A DNA stretch of 64,000 nucleotides, from assembly GCF_002953255.1 (NCBI RefSeq), contig NZ_CP026498.1, positions 9,963,025 through 10,027,024 of the forward strand. Reading direction: 5' to 3'. The translations under genes and the position numbers were made by a program. Below, in pieces: positions 8,273 through 16,818 of the stretch. Numbering within the stretch: the first letter of the stretch is position 1; each line of letters starts with the position of its first letter. This stretch comes from Streptomyces sp. CB01881. GTDB lineage: Bacteria; Actinomycetota; Actinomycetes; Streptomycetales; Streptomycetaceae. The notes below the pieces were generated by a model, which had not been told where the DNA came from, did not search any database, and saw nothing but the letters and a program-made list of their open reading frames with translations.

Positions 8273-9042
8273 CGCTCGCCCTGGGCGGCGGTGGCGGCGA
8301 GCAGGTCGGCGGCCCGGTAGCGGCCGGAGGCGGGACGGTCGCGGAGCAGGCCGAGGAGGGCGGGGACGACGGCCTCGGGGAGCGGCTCGGCGGAGATGTC
8401 CTCACCCGCGTACGCCTCCTGCAGCATCCTGGTCCGCATGCTGCCCGGGTCGACCGCCCAGACCTTCAACTCCGGTTCCTCCAGGGCCAGCACGGCGGAG
8501 GCGTGGTCCAGCGCGGCCTTGCCGGCGCCGTAGCCGCCCCAGCCCTGGTAGGCCTCGACGGCCGCGTCGGAGCTGATGTTGAGCAGGACGCCGGAGTGCG
8601 CGCGCAGCTGCGGCAGCAGGAGCTGGGTCAGGGCGATCGGCGCGAGGGCGTTGACCTCGAACATCTCCAGCAGATCGGGCAACGGGACGTCGGCGAGCCG
8701 GGGCAGCGGCTCGCCGCCCGCGTCCGAACCGTTCAGCGTGCCGGCGTTGTTGACCAGGAGCGTCGCACCGCCGAGCCCGGCGGCGGCCTCGGCCAGGCGG
8801 GCGCGGTGGTCGTCGTCGACGACCGAGCCGGCCAGGGCGGTGACCTTGGTGACGGCGGCCAGCCCGGCCTCGGCGGCGGAGAGTTCGGCCTGGTTGCGGG
8901 CGGTGATCACGAGCTGCCAGCCGTCGGCGGCAAGTGCCCGGGCGAGGGCCAGGCCGAGGCCGCGCGAGGCGCCGGTGACCAGGGCGACGGGCGGGGTGGC
9001 CGGCTGGGCGGACTGGACGGTGTGCTGCGGTGCGCTGTTCAT
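8269..9042 (-). CDS. Short-chain dehydrogenase/reductase (SDR)
   Basis: A 257-aa classical SDR. It shows the cofactor motif TGASRGLGLALA (about 22-33), the NNAG element (LLVNNAGT), the catalytic Ser in NISSDAA, and YGAGK as the Tyr-x3-Lys pair. It would perform NAD(P)-dependent oxidation or reduction of an unknown alcohol or carbonyl in the cytoplasm. It is the upstream gene of a two-gene operon with the QueA-family gene, sharing an ATGA overlap. Confidence 0.9.
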   Translation of the reverse strand: MNSAPQHTVQSAQPATPPVALVTGASRGLGLALARALAADGWQLVITARNQAELSAAEAGLAAVTKVTALAGSVVDDDHRARLAEAAAGLGGATLLVNNAGTLNGSDAGGEPLPRLADVPLPDLLEMFEVNALAPIALTQLLLPQLRAHSGVLLNISSDAAVEAYQGWGGYGAGKAALDHASAVLALEEPELKVWAVDPGSMRTRMLQEAYAGEDISAEPLPEAVVPALLGLLRDRPASGRYRAADLLAATAAQGER

Positions 9043-9237
9043 GGCACCACGATCGTCCCGGCCCCGCCCCGCACGGATCGGCCGCCGGGACCGGGACCGG
9101 GTCGTACCTTGGACCTAGACCAGGAGGCCGATGCGGTCCCCCACCGCTCCGCCGCCCCACCCGGCCCCGCCTCACCCGGGCCCCGGCCCGCCCCACCGGG
9201 ACCGCGCGGACCGCGCGGACAGCTGCGAGGCCCGGAG

Positions 9238-10170
9238 CTACCAGGAGGCGGGATCCGACCAGGCGGTGAGCGTGCGGCGGCTCTCGAAGCGGCGCGGGCG
9301 GCCGGTCAGCGGATCGGTGAACTCGACGCAGGAGGCGAGTAGTTGCAGTGGACGGCGGAAGTCGTCCGGCGCGGGGTCCGGCAGCAGCACCGGGTACACC
9401 GGGTCGCCGAGGATCGGCAGGCCCAGGCCGCTCATGTGCAACCGCAGCTGGTGGGTGCGCCCGCTGAACGGCAGCAGCCGGTAGTGGCCGAGGCCGTCGC
9501 GGTGCTCGACCAGCTCGATCCGGCTCTCGCTGTTCGGCGGGGCGTCCAGCTCCTGGGCGGCGATCACCCCGCGTTCCTTCACGATGTGGCTGCGTACCGT
9601 GCGGGGCAGGGCGAGCGCCGGGTCGTACGGCGCGATCGCCCGGTACTCCTTGCGGACCAGCCGGTCGCGGAAGAGCGTCTGGTAGGCGCCGCGCTCCTCG
9701 GGGCGGACCACGAACATCGCCAGCCCGGCCGTCAGCCGGTCCAGCCGGTGCGCCGGGCTGAGGGCGGGGAGGTCCAGCGAGTGCCGCAGCCGGGAGAGCG
9801 CCGTCTCGACGACGTGGCGGCCGCGCGGGGTGGTGGCCAGGAAGTGCGGCTTGTCGACCACGACCAGGTGCTCGTCGCGGTACAGCACGTCCAGCTCGAA
9901 CGGGACCGGGACCTCGTCCGGCAGCTCACGGTAGAGCCAGAGGTGCGCGCCGGGGCGGAACGGCTCGTCCGGACCGATCGGACCGCCCTCGCCGACGATC
10001 TCCCGGCCGTGCAGCAGCGCGTCGATCCGCTCCGGCGCCACGGTGGGCAGGCGGTCGGCCAGGTACGCGCGCACCGTCGGCCACGGCCCCTCGACGGGCA
10101 GCCGCAGGTGCACCGGGTCCACCCCGAGTCGCTGCGGGAGGGGGGCGGGCGGCTTGCTCTTGCGTCTCAT
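9238..10170 (-). CDS. RluA-family RNA pseudouridine synthase
   Basis: A 310-aa protein isomerising uridine to pseudouridine in rRNA or tRNA. The catalytic motif is HRLDRLTAGLAMF (Asp nucleophile in HRLD). Other family elements are LDVLYRDEHLVVVDKPHFLATTP, VRKEYRAIAPYD, LLPFSGRTHQLRLHMSGLGLPILGDPVYP (with the conserved GRTHQLR) and an N-terminal S4-like region (RVYLADRL-type, about 20-80). Length suits the RluA/RluD class. It is transcribed alone. The modified position cannot be predicted. Confidence 0.9.
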   Translation of the reverse strand: MRRKSKPPAPLPQRLGVDPVHLRLPVEGPWPTVRAYLADRLPTVAPERIDALLHGREIVGEGGPIGPDEPFRPGAHLWLYRELPDEVPVPFELDVLYRDEHLVVVDKPHFLATTPRGRHVVETALSRLRHSLDLPALSPAHRLDRLTAGLAMFVVRPEERGAYQTLFRDRLVRKEYRAIAPYDPALALPRTVRSHIVKERGVIAAQELDAPPNSESRIELVEHRDGLGHYRLLPFSGRTHQLRLHMSGLGLPILGDPVYPVLLPDPAPDDFRRPLQLLASCVEFTDPLTGRPRRFESRRTLTAWSDPASW

Positions 10171-10345
10171 CTCGCCGCCAGCCTAGCCGGGACCGGTTCC
10201 CCGGCCCCGGCCACCCGGCTCCCCGCCTGGGCGCCCGCCCGGGACGCCCGCACCGGCCGAGACTCCCGTCCGACATGCCGGTGCCCCGGGCTGCGGTGGA
10301 GAGTGGACAGTGAGGCCCCCGCCCACGCCCACTGGAGGCGCCCGC

Positions 10346-11437
10346 GTGACCACCGCCGGACCGCAGGACGCGGTGCCGCCGCTGCATCTGCCGCGGCGGA
10401 CCAGGCTGCTGCTGGCCTGCGCCTACCTCCTGCTGGTCGTCGCCGTGGTGGCCGACCTGGTGTCCGGGCCTGGGACGACCCTGTCCCCCGTGCTCGCGGT
10501 GGCGCCGGTGCTGGCCGGGGCGACCACCCGGCGCGCCCGGGTGGTGCTGATCACGGGAGCCGTCGCCACCCTCGCGGCCGGTCTGCTGGAGCTCAGCAAC
10601 CGCGGACTGCCCGGCTCGGTCCACGTCAGCGCGCTGGTCACCGTGCTCGCCGCGACGCTGGCCAGTGCCGGGAACGTCGTCCTGGTGTCGGCCCGGGAGC
10701 ACGAGCTGTTCCAGGTCCGGACGGTGGCCGAGGCGGCGCAGCGGGCGCTGCTGCGGCCGCCGCCGGAGCGGCTCGGGCCGTTGCGGGTGGCGGTGCGTTA
10801 CGTCGCGGCGGCGGCCGAGGCCCGGATCGGCGGGGACCTGTACGAGGTGGCGGAGGGTCCGCACGGGATCCGGATCCTGCTGGGGGACGTGCAGGGGCAC
10901 GGGTTGCCGGCGGTGGAGACGGCGGCGGACGTGCTGGGGGTGTTCCGGGAGGCGGCCCGCACCGAACCGGAGCTGGCCCGGGTGGCGGAGCGGCTGGACT
11001 CGGCGCTGGCGGGCCGCCCGGTGAACGAGCGGTTCGTGACGGCGGTACTGCTGGGCGTGGACGGGACCGGCGGCGCGGCCCGGCTGGTCAACTGCGGCCA
11101 TCCGCACCCGCTGCTGCGCCGGGCCGACCGGGTGGGTGAGCTGGAGCCGCCGCAGCACGCCCCGCCGCTGGGGCTGCTCGGGCTGTTGGGCGGGCAGTAC
11201 CGGGCGGGCGGCTTCGAACCGCGCGCCGGCGACCTGCTGCTGCTCTACACCGACGGCGTGTCCGAGGCCCGGAACGCGGCGGGCCGGTTCTTCCCGTTGG
11301 AGGAGCGGCTGGCCGGGCTCTCCGCCGGGAACCCGGAGGACGTGCTGGACGAGCTGCTGGCGGAGGTCCGGACCTGGGTGGGTGATGACGGTCTGGCCGA
11401 CGACGCGGCCCTGCTGGCGCTTCGCTGGGATCGCTGA
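10346..11437 (+). CDS. Membrane-anchored SpoIIE-type PP2C serine/threonine phosphatase
   Basis: A 363-aa protein. Residues about 15-115 hold four predicted membrane helices (LLLACAYLLLVVAVVADLV onward). The SpoIIE/PP2C domain follows (about 130-360), with ARIGGDLYEV, LLGDVQGHGLPAVE, LLLYTDGVSEAR and a terminal DDAALLALRWDR, all matching the Mn-binding PP2C-II motifs. It probably dephosphorylates an anti-anti-sigma factor at the membrane. GTG 10346 is chosen because GGAGG lies 7 bases upstream; the in-frame start at 10310 lacks such a site. No HATPase or sensor domain is attached, unlike the large phosphatase at 2.8 kb. Confidence 0.88.
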   Translation: MTTAGPQDAVPPLHLPRRTRLLLACAYLLLVVAVVADLVSGPGTTLSPVLAVAPVLAGATTRRARVVLITGAVATLAAGLLELSNRGLPGSVHVSALVTVLAATLASAGNVVLVSAREHELFQVRTVAEAAQRALLRPPPERLGPLRVAVRYVAAAAEARIGGDLYEVAEGPHGIRILLGDVQGHGLPAVETAADVLGVFREAARTEPELARVAERLDSALAGRPVNERFVTAVLLGVDGTGGAARLVNCGHPHPLLRRADRVGELEPPQHAPPLGLLGLLGGQYRAGGFEPRAGDLLLLYTDGVSEARNAAGRFFPLEERLAGLSAGNPEDVLDELLAEVRTWVGDDGLADDAALLALRWDR

Positions 11438-11643
11438 GCGCCGCACCCGCTGAGCCCTCGCCCGAACCCCCATCCGCCGTCCGTCATCCGCCGAGCCCTG
11501 CCCGAGCACCGCATCCGCCAGTCAGTGGCAGAGCCACGACCACCGGGGACCCGGTTAGCACCATCAGTGTCGGTGGCGTGTGCAAGGGTGTGAGCGCGGT
11601 CGGCGGGGTGCCGTCCGCAGGGGTCGTCGAGGGGAACGGTGGC

Positions 11644-12036
11644 ATGGGGATCAAGACGAGCGGGGCGTTCGAGGTGACCGCCTTCGAGCCGGAGGAGACC
11701 GACGAGCAGCCCGGAGCGACGCTCGGCCGGGTGCGGCTGGCCAAGGAGTTCACGGGCGGCCTGACGGGCAGCAGCGTGGTCCGGATGCTCTCCGTGCTGG
11801 ACGGCGCGGGCGGCCCGGCGGCGTACGTCGCGGTGGAGCGCTTCACCGGGGAGCTGGACGGGCGGAAGGGCTCGTTCGTGCTCCAGCACTCGGCGCCGGG
11901 CAGCCAGGGCGAGCGGCTGGCCATCCGGGTGGTGGCGGGCACCGGCACGGGTGAGCTGGCGGGGATCACCGGCACGTTCGAGCTGACCGTGGACGACGGC
12001 GGTCACACCTACGTCCTGGAGTACGAGCTGGGCTGA
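11644..12036 (+). CDS. DUF3224 domain protein
   Basis: A 130-aa protein (MGIKTSGAFEVTAFEPEE at the N-terminus) with the DUF3224 pattern: a fold of repeated beta strands, KEFTGGLTGSSVVRMLSV, AYVAVERFTGELDGRKGSFVLQHS and GTGELAGITGTFEL. Members resemble allene-oxide-cyclase-like barrels, but no reaction is established. ATG 11644 follows GAGGGG by 9 bases, and the protein length from there equals the family norm, so the longer frame from 11578 is rejected. Confidence 0.85.
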   Translation: MGIKTSGAFEVTAFEPEETDEQPGATLGRVRLAKEFTGGLTGSSVVRMLSVLDGAGGPAAYVAVERFTGELDGRKGSFVLQHSAPGSQGERLAIRVVAGTGTGELAGITGTFELTVDDGGHTYVLEYELG

Positions 12037-12130
12037 GCCGGCCGGACCGTCCGCGCGGCGTCGGCACCGCGTCGGCCCCGCACTGTCACGATGATGCGAT
12101 CAGCGCACGATCGATCGCGGAGGGTGATGG

Positions 12131-12973
12131 ATGGCTCGGGGCACGGCACGTGCGGTGGACGAGGTGATCCGCCGACTGCGGGAGATCGACGCCGGTCTCC
12201 CGGACGGCGACGGCGTCGCGGTGTTCAACCGCATGTACCTCACGGTGACGGCGGCGGTGCACCGCCGCCTGGCGGGCCCTTACTTCGCCGACCCGGCCGC
12301 GATGGCCGAGTTGGACGCGGTGTTCGCCGGGCGGTACCTGCTGGCCGTGGACGCCGTCGCGGCGGGGCGCCGGCCGCCGGCCTGCTGGCGGCCGCTGTTC
12401 GAGCTGCGCGGGCACTCCGGGGTACATCCGTTGCAGTTCGCGCTGGCCGGGATGAACGCCCACATCCAGCACGACCTGCCGCTCGCCGTGATCGACACCT
12501 GCCGCCGGCTCGGCCGGTCCCCCGAGGACCTCTGCGCCGACTACCACCGGATCAACGGACTGCTCGCCGCCGTGGAGACGGCCGTCCGGGAGCAGCTGAT
12601 GCCCGGGCCGGACGTGCTGGAGCGGGCCGAGCCGCTGACGCACCGGGTGGGCGCCTGGTCGGTGGACTCGGCCCGTGACGCGGCATGGGCGAGCGTCGCC
12701 GCACTCTGGGAGCTGCGCGAGGTTCCGCACGCGGCGGCGGCGCTCGCCGCCGCGCTGGACGTCGCGGTCGGCCTGCTCGGCCGTGCCCTGCTCACCCCGC
12801 TCGGCTTCCACGGCGCCGACGGCACCCATGACACCCGCGAGGGCCACGACGCCCACCACGGCCACCAGGCCCGCCAGACCCACGAGGCCCACGACACCCG
12901 CAGCACCCTTGACGCCCACGGCGGAACGGCCGGCCGGCTCCCCGGGGCGAGGAACCGGCTGGCCGTCCGCTGA
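12131..12973 (+). CDS. DUF5995 family protein with His/Asp-rich C-terminal tail
   Basis: A 280-aa actinobacterial protein of unknown function. The core (about 1-225) is helical and has family-like segments VAVFNRMYLTVTAAV, LDAVFAGRYLLAVDA, HPLQFALAGMNAHIQHDLPLAVI and VDSARDAAWASVAALWELR. Conserved His in NAHIQHDL could bind metal, though this is not established. The last 55 residues are compositionally unusual, with many His-Asp/His-Glu pairs (e.g. GHDAHHGHQ), which could chelate metal or may reflect slippage of a GC-rich repeat. It is convergent with guaB1, with only 6 bp between the stops. Confidence 0.75.
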   Translation: MARGTARAVDEVIRRLREIDAGLPDGDGVAVFNRMYLTVTAAVHRRLAGPYFADPAAMAELDAVFAGRYLLAVDAVAAGRRPPACWRPLFELRGHSGVHPLQFALAGMNAHIQHDLPLAVIDTCRRLGRSPEDLCADYHRINGLLAAVETAVREQLMPGPDVLERAEPLTHRVGAWSVDSARDAAWASVAALWELREVPHAAAALAAALDVAVGLLGRALLTPLGFHGADGTHDTREGHDAHHGHQARQTHEAHDTRSTLDAHGGTAGRLPGARNRLAVR

Positions 12974-12979
12974 GCGGGA

Positions 12980-14419
12980 TCAGGCCCAGCTGGAGTGCAG
13001 CGGCTTGCCCTCGGCGTAGCCGGCCGCGCTCTGGATGCCGACCACGGCCTTCTCGTGGAACTCCTCCAGGCTGGACGCGCCCGCGTAGGTGCAGGAGCTG
13101 CGCACGCCGGCGACGATCGAGTCGATCAGGTCCTCGACGCCGGGGCGGGCCGGGTCGACGAACATCCGGGAGTGCGAGATGCCCTCCTCGAACAGCGCCT
13201 TGCGGGCCCGGTCGTACGAGGAGTCCTGGGACGTGCGGTTGCTCACCGCGCGGGCCGAGGCCATGCCGAAGCTCTCCTTGTACTGGCGGCCGTCGGCGGT
13301 GGTCTGGAGGTCGCCGGGCGACTCGTAGGTGCCGGCGAACCAGGAGCCGATCATCACGTTGGACGCACCGGCGGCCAGCGCCATCGCGACGTCGCGCGGG
13401 TGGCGGACACCGCCGTCGGCCCAGACGTGCTTGCCGAGCCTGCGCGCCTCGGCGGCGCACTCCAGGACGGCGGAGAACTGCGGGCGGCCGACGCCGGTCA
13501 TCATCCGGGTGGTGCACATGGCGCCGGGGCCGACACCGACCTTGAGGATGTCGGCGCCCGCCTCGACCAGGTCGCGGACACCGGCGGCGGAGACCACGTT
13601 GCCGGCCACGATCGGGATCTGCGGGTCCAGTCCGCGCACCGCGCGCAGCGCGCTGATCATCGACTCCTGGTGGCCGTGCGCGGTGTCGACCACCAGCACG
13701 TCGGCGCCGGCCTCGATCAGGGCCTTGGCCTTGCCGGCCACGTCGCCGTTGATGCCGACGGTGGCGGCGATCCGCAGCTGGTTCCGCGCGTCCACGGCCG
13801 GGGTGTAGAGGGTGGCGCGCAGCGCGTTCTTGCGGGTCAGCAGGCCGACCAGCCTGCCCTCGGCGTCCACGACCGGGGCGAGCTTGCGGTGCGCCTCGGT
13901 CAGCTTGTCGAAGGCCGCGCGCGGGTCGATGCCCTCGTCGAGCAGCAGCAGGTCGCGCGACATGACGTCGGCGAGGCTGGTGAAGCGGTCGACGCCCTGG
14001 CAGTCGGAGTCGGTGACAACGCCGACCGGCTTGCCGTCCTCGACCACGACGAGCGCGCCGTGCGCCCGCTTGGGCAGCAGCGAGAGCGCCTCGGCGACGG
14101 TGGCGCCGGGGTCGAGGGTGATGGCGGTGTCGTGCACCAGGTGGCGCTGCTTCACCCACCCGATGACGTCGGCGATCACCTCGGTGGGGATGTCCTGCGG
14201 GATGGCGACCAGGCCGCCGCGGCGGGCGACGGTCTCGGCCATCCGGCGGCCGGCGATCGCGGTCATGTTGGCGACGACCAGCGGGATGGTGGTGCCGGTG
14301 CCGTCGTTCGAGGACAGGTCGACGCCCTGCCGGGAGCCCACGGCGGAGCGGCTGGGGACCATGAAGACGTCGTCGTACGTGAGGTCGTACGAGGGCTTGA
14401 GGTCGTTCAGGAAGCGCAT
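12980..14419 (-). CDS. guaB1: GuaB1 family IMP dehydrogenase-related protein (GMP reductase type)
   Basis: A 479-aa TIM-barrel enzyme with a tandem CBS (Bateman) module inserted at about residues 95-215. The active-site loop reads GPGAMCTTRMMTG, placing the thioimidate Cys at residue 302. The K(x)GNVVSA, DTAHGHQ and ADGGVRHPRD motifs match the IMPDH/GMPR superfamily. Work on the mycobacterial GuaB1 shows it acts as an NADPH-dependent GMP reductase converting GMP to IMP, with CBS-mediated nucleotide control; assignment here is by family resemblance. It is divergent from the zinc-ribbon SDR, sharing a 282-bp region with a 17-bp palindrome. Confidence 0.9.
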   Translation of the reverse strand: MRFLNDLKPSYDLTYDDVFMVPSRSAVGSRQGVDLSSNDGTGTTIPLVVANMTAIAGRRMAETVARRGGLVAIPQDIPTEVIADVIGWVKQRHLVHDTAITLDPGATVAEALSLLPKRAHGALVVVEDGKPVGVVTDSDCQGVDRFTSLADVMSRDLLLLDEGIDPRAAFDKLTEAHRKLAPVVDAEGRLVGLLTRKNALRATLYTPAVDARNQLRIAATVGINGDVAGKAKALIEAGADVLVVDTAHGHQESMISALRAVRGLDPQIPIVAGNVVSAAGVRDLVEAGADILKVGVGPGAMCTTRMMTGVGRPQFSAVLECAAEARRLGKHVWADGGVRHPRDVAMALAAGASNVMIGSWFAGTYESPGDLQTTADGRQYKESFGMASARAVSNRTSQDSSYDRARKALFEEGISHSRMFVDPARPGVEDLIDSIVAGVRSSCTYAGASSLEEFHEKAVVGIQSAAGYAEGKPLHSSWA

Positions 14420-14589
14420 GAAAAAGGGCTCTCTGGCTGGGAGAAGTTACACCTCGGGTGCGGTTGCGACGAAGCCGCGGGGCGCACTCGGGCGCCCCGC
14501 ACCCAACATTCGATTCTCCGGCACCGTGGGGGCAAAAGCCAGTTCGAGGACGTTTGCTGGGGCACCGCACAAACCATGATCGCCGCACG

Positions 14590-14606
14590 GCTCCAAGGCT
14601 TGGAGC
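14590..14606. promoter_or_regulatory. Candidate operator in the guaB1 / SDR divergent region
   Basis: A perfect 17-bp palindrome, GCTCCAAG-G-CTTGGAGC, lies in the 282-bp region between the divergent guaB1 and SDR genes. A further half-site, CTCCAAG, begins 4 bases after it (14611). The rest of the region holds no gene. The binding protein is unknown. Confidence 0.5.
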
Positions 14607-14701
14607 TTCCTCCAAGCGTCCGGCTTTTCGCCCCGGCCAGGGCCGCTCCCGTAGCATTCACGCGGTAACGGCGAGGCAATCCAGGAAAGCGGCAGCGGGC
14701 G

Positions 14702-16210
14702 ATGACGGCGGGCGTGGACATCCAGCAGGGCAACGGCACCGAGGGGATCGAGGAGGAGATCGACTACGGTCCCGGCCTCGACCCGGAGCGGCTGCGGCTC
14801 TGCCTCGACGTGCTCGCCGAGCTGGACGGGCTGCACGTCGACCACCCGGACGCGATCACCGTCCGCCAGGCGGTCGGCGGCATATTCCGCACGCTCAAGC
14901 AGCGTCGCCGCCAGGAGACCCGGGCCCGGAAGACCGCCAACGACCGTGCCGTCACCGCCCGTACCGCCACCGGTGCGCCGACCCGGATCGACGACGAGAC
15001 GGCCGGCGCCTTCGGCCTGACCACGGTCACGACCACCGAGATCGCCGGCATCCTGGAGCGCCCCCGCTCCTGCTACACGTGCAAGCAGCGGTACGTCGAG
15101 GTGGACGCGTTCTACCACAACCTCTGCCAGTCCTGCGCCGTGAAGAACCGCGCCCGCCGCGACGCCCGCGCCGACCTCACCGGCAAGCGCGCGCTGCTCA
15201 CCGGCGGCCGGGCCAAGATCGGCATGTACATCGCGCTGATGCTGCTGCGCGACGGCGCCCACACCACCATCACCACCCGCTTCCCGAACGACGCGATCCG
15301 CCGCTTCACCGCGATGCCGGACAGCGCCGACTGGATCCACCGCCTCAAGATCATCGGGATCGACCTGCGCGACCCGGCCCAGGTGATGGCGCTGGCCGAC
15401 GAGGTCGCCGCGGACGGCCCGCTGGACATCCTGATCAACAACGCCGCGCAGACCGTGCGCCGCCCGCCGGAGTCCTACCGCGAGCTGGTCAACGCCGAGA
15501 ACGCGCCGCTGCCCGCCGGCGAGCTGCCGCAGTCCACCACCATCGGCCGCTTCGGCAGCGGCAGCGTCGACCTGCCGGCCCTGCCCGCGCAGGCCGGCGG
15601 CGGCGAGGAGCGGCTGTCCGCCGAGGACGTCACCTCGCTCGCCCTGGTCACCGGCTCGGCGACGCCCGCCCGGATCGAGGCCGGCACCGCGATCGACGCC
15701 GGTGGCCTGGTGCCCGACCTCGCGCCCACCAACAGCTGGGTGCAGACCGTCAACGAGGTCGGCCCGGTGGAGCTGCTGGAGGTCCAGCTCTGCAACTCCA
15801 CCGCGCCGTTCATCCTGATCAGCCAGCTCCGCCCGGCGATGGCCGCCTCGGCGTCCCGCCGCAAGTACGTGGTCAACGTCTCCGCGATGGAGGGCGTGTT
15901 CCAGCGCGGCTACAAGGGCGCCGGCCACCCGCACACCAACATGGCCAAGGCCGCGCTGAACATGCTCACCCGCACCAGCGCGCAGGAGATGTTCGAGTCC
16001 GACGGCATCCTGATGACCGCCGTCGACACCGGCTGGATCACCGATGAGCGCCCGCACCCGGACAAGATGCGCCTCGCCGACGAGGGCTTCCACGCCCCGC
16101 TCGACCTGGTCGACGGCGCGGCCCGGGTGTACGACCCGATTGTCCGCGGCGAGCAGGGCGAGGACCTCTACGGCTGCTTCCTCAAGGACTTCGACCGCTC
16201 CGCCTGGTAA
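14702..16210 (+). CDS. Atypical SDR-like protein with Cys4 zinc-ribbon-like insert
   Basis: A 502-aa protein, twice the length of a classical SDR. Residues 1-115 form a charged, probably helical N-terminal region. Next comes a CYTC...CQSC knuckle (Cys124, 127, 142, 145) likely to bind zinc, then a Rossmann SDR domain (about 155-500). Its cofactor loop reads TGGRAKIGMYIA and the NNAG element reads NNAAQT. Where classical SDRs have Tyr-x3-Lys there is HTNMAKAALNM, so the Lys is present but the Tyr is replaced by Thr. A long insert (about 260-350) separates the halves. It may be catalytically non-standard or a binding protein. The NUDIX gene follows after 21 bp, probably in the same operon. Confidence 0.8.
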   Translation: MTAGVDIQQGNGTEGIEEEIDYGPGLDPERLRLCLDVLAELDGLHVDHPDAITVRQAVGGIFRTLKQRRRQETRARKTANDRAVTARTATGAPTRIDDETAGAFGLTTVTTTEIAGILERPRSCYTCKQRYVEVDAFYHNLCQSCAVKNRARRDARADLTGKRALLTGGRAKIGMYIALMLLRDGAHTTITTRFPNDAIRRFTAMPDSADWIHRLKIIGIDLRDPAQVMALADEVAADGPLDILINNAAQTVRRPPESYRELVNAENAPLPAGELPQSTTIGRFGSGSVDLPALPAQAGGGEERLSAEDVTSLALVTGSATPARIEAGTAIDAGGLVPDLAPTNSWVQTVNEVGPVELLEVQLCNSTAPFILISQLRPAMAASASRRKYVVNVSAMEGVFQRGYKGAGHPHTNMAKAALNMLTRTSAQEMFESDGILMTAVDTGWITDERPHPDKMRLADEGFHAPLDLVDGAARVYDPIVRGEQGEDLYGCFLKDFDRSAW

Positions 16211-16231
16211 CCCGCGCAAGGAGAAACCGAG

Positions 16232-16705
16232 TTGACCACCGCACCGCTGCTCGGCGCCGGCGTCATCGTCCCCACCGGGGACGGCCGGGTGCTGCTCGGC
16301 CGCCGGATCACCGCCGGCGAGGCACCGACCTGGAGCCTGCCGGGCGGCAAGGTGGACGACCCGGGCGAGTCCTTCGAACAGGCCGCCGCCCGGGAGCTGG
16401 CCGAGGAGACCGGCATCGTGCTGCCGGCCGAGCGGATGCGCGTCCTGGCCGTGCTGCTCGACCACGAGCTGGGCCGCCCCCGGCTGACCGCGGCCGTGCT
16501 CACCCCGCCGAGCCTGGCCGCGGCCGAGGTCACCGAGCCGCACGCGTGCGCCGGCTGGGAGCGGTTCCCGCTCGACGCACTGCCCGGGCCGATGTTCTAC
16601 CCGTCCGCGCTGGTGCTGGGCAGCTGGCTGCCGAACGCCCCCTCGGTGCTCCGGCCCGGAACGCACGCCTACCCCGTCACCGGCAGGAGCCGGGTGACGG
16701 GGTAG
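16232..16705 (+). CDS. NUDIX hydrolase
   Basis: A 157-aa protein cleaving a nucleoside diphosphate linked to another moiety. The Nudix box spans about residues 47-70: LPGGKVDDPGES, then AARELAEETGI, giving the metal-binding REL-x-EE. One extra residue sits between the first Gly and the first Glu compared with the strict consensus. The start is TTG 16232, supported by AAGGAG 8 bases upstream. It lies 21 bp after the zinc-ribbon SDR on the same strand, and the two may act on related nucleotide or dinucleotide substrates (inference). The stop codon lies inside a terminator-like hairpin. Confidence 0.87.
   Translation: MTTAPLLGAGVIVPTGDGRVLLGRRITAGEAPTWSLPGGKVDDPGESFEQAAARELAEETGIVLPAERMRVLAVLLDHELGRPRLTAAVLTPPSLAAAEVTEPHACAGWERFPLDALPGPMFYPSALVLGSWLPNAPSVLRPGTHAYPVTGRSRVTG
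16670..16704 (+). terminator. Hairpin terminator overlapping the NUDIX stop codon
   Basis: TACCCCGTCACC...GGC and GCC...GGGTGACGGGGTA form a long, nearly perfect stem with a short AGGA loop and one bulge. It covers the last codons and stop of the NUDIX gene, in the convergent gap with the FtsX operon, so it could serve both strands. There is no U-tract, as is common in actinomycetes. Confidence 0.65.
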
Positions 16706-16752
16706 GGCACGGAGCGGTTCCGCCGTGGCGGGCCGCCTCCGGAGAAGGCCGA

Positions 16753-16818
16753 CCGTCGCGGGCGGGTCAGCCGTCGCGGGCGGGTCAGCCGTTGCGGGCG
16801 GGTCAGCCGTTGCGGGCC
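16753..16818. repeat. 18-bp tandem repeat running into the 3' end of the FtsX gene
   Basis: The unit CCGTYGCGGGCGGGTCAG is repeated at 16753, 16771 and 16789, with a partial fourth copy at 16807. The FtsX-like stop codon (TCA on this strand at 16803-16805) is formed inside the third copy, and every upstream copy also carries a TCA. Slippage would leave the reading frame's end almost unchanged. Confidence 0.8.

Noticed and set aside
14420..14701. Purine riboswitch upstream of guaB1
   Set aside because: No segment resembling the conserved purine aptamer loops could be found. The palindrome fits a protein operator better.
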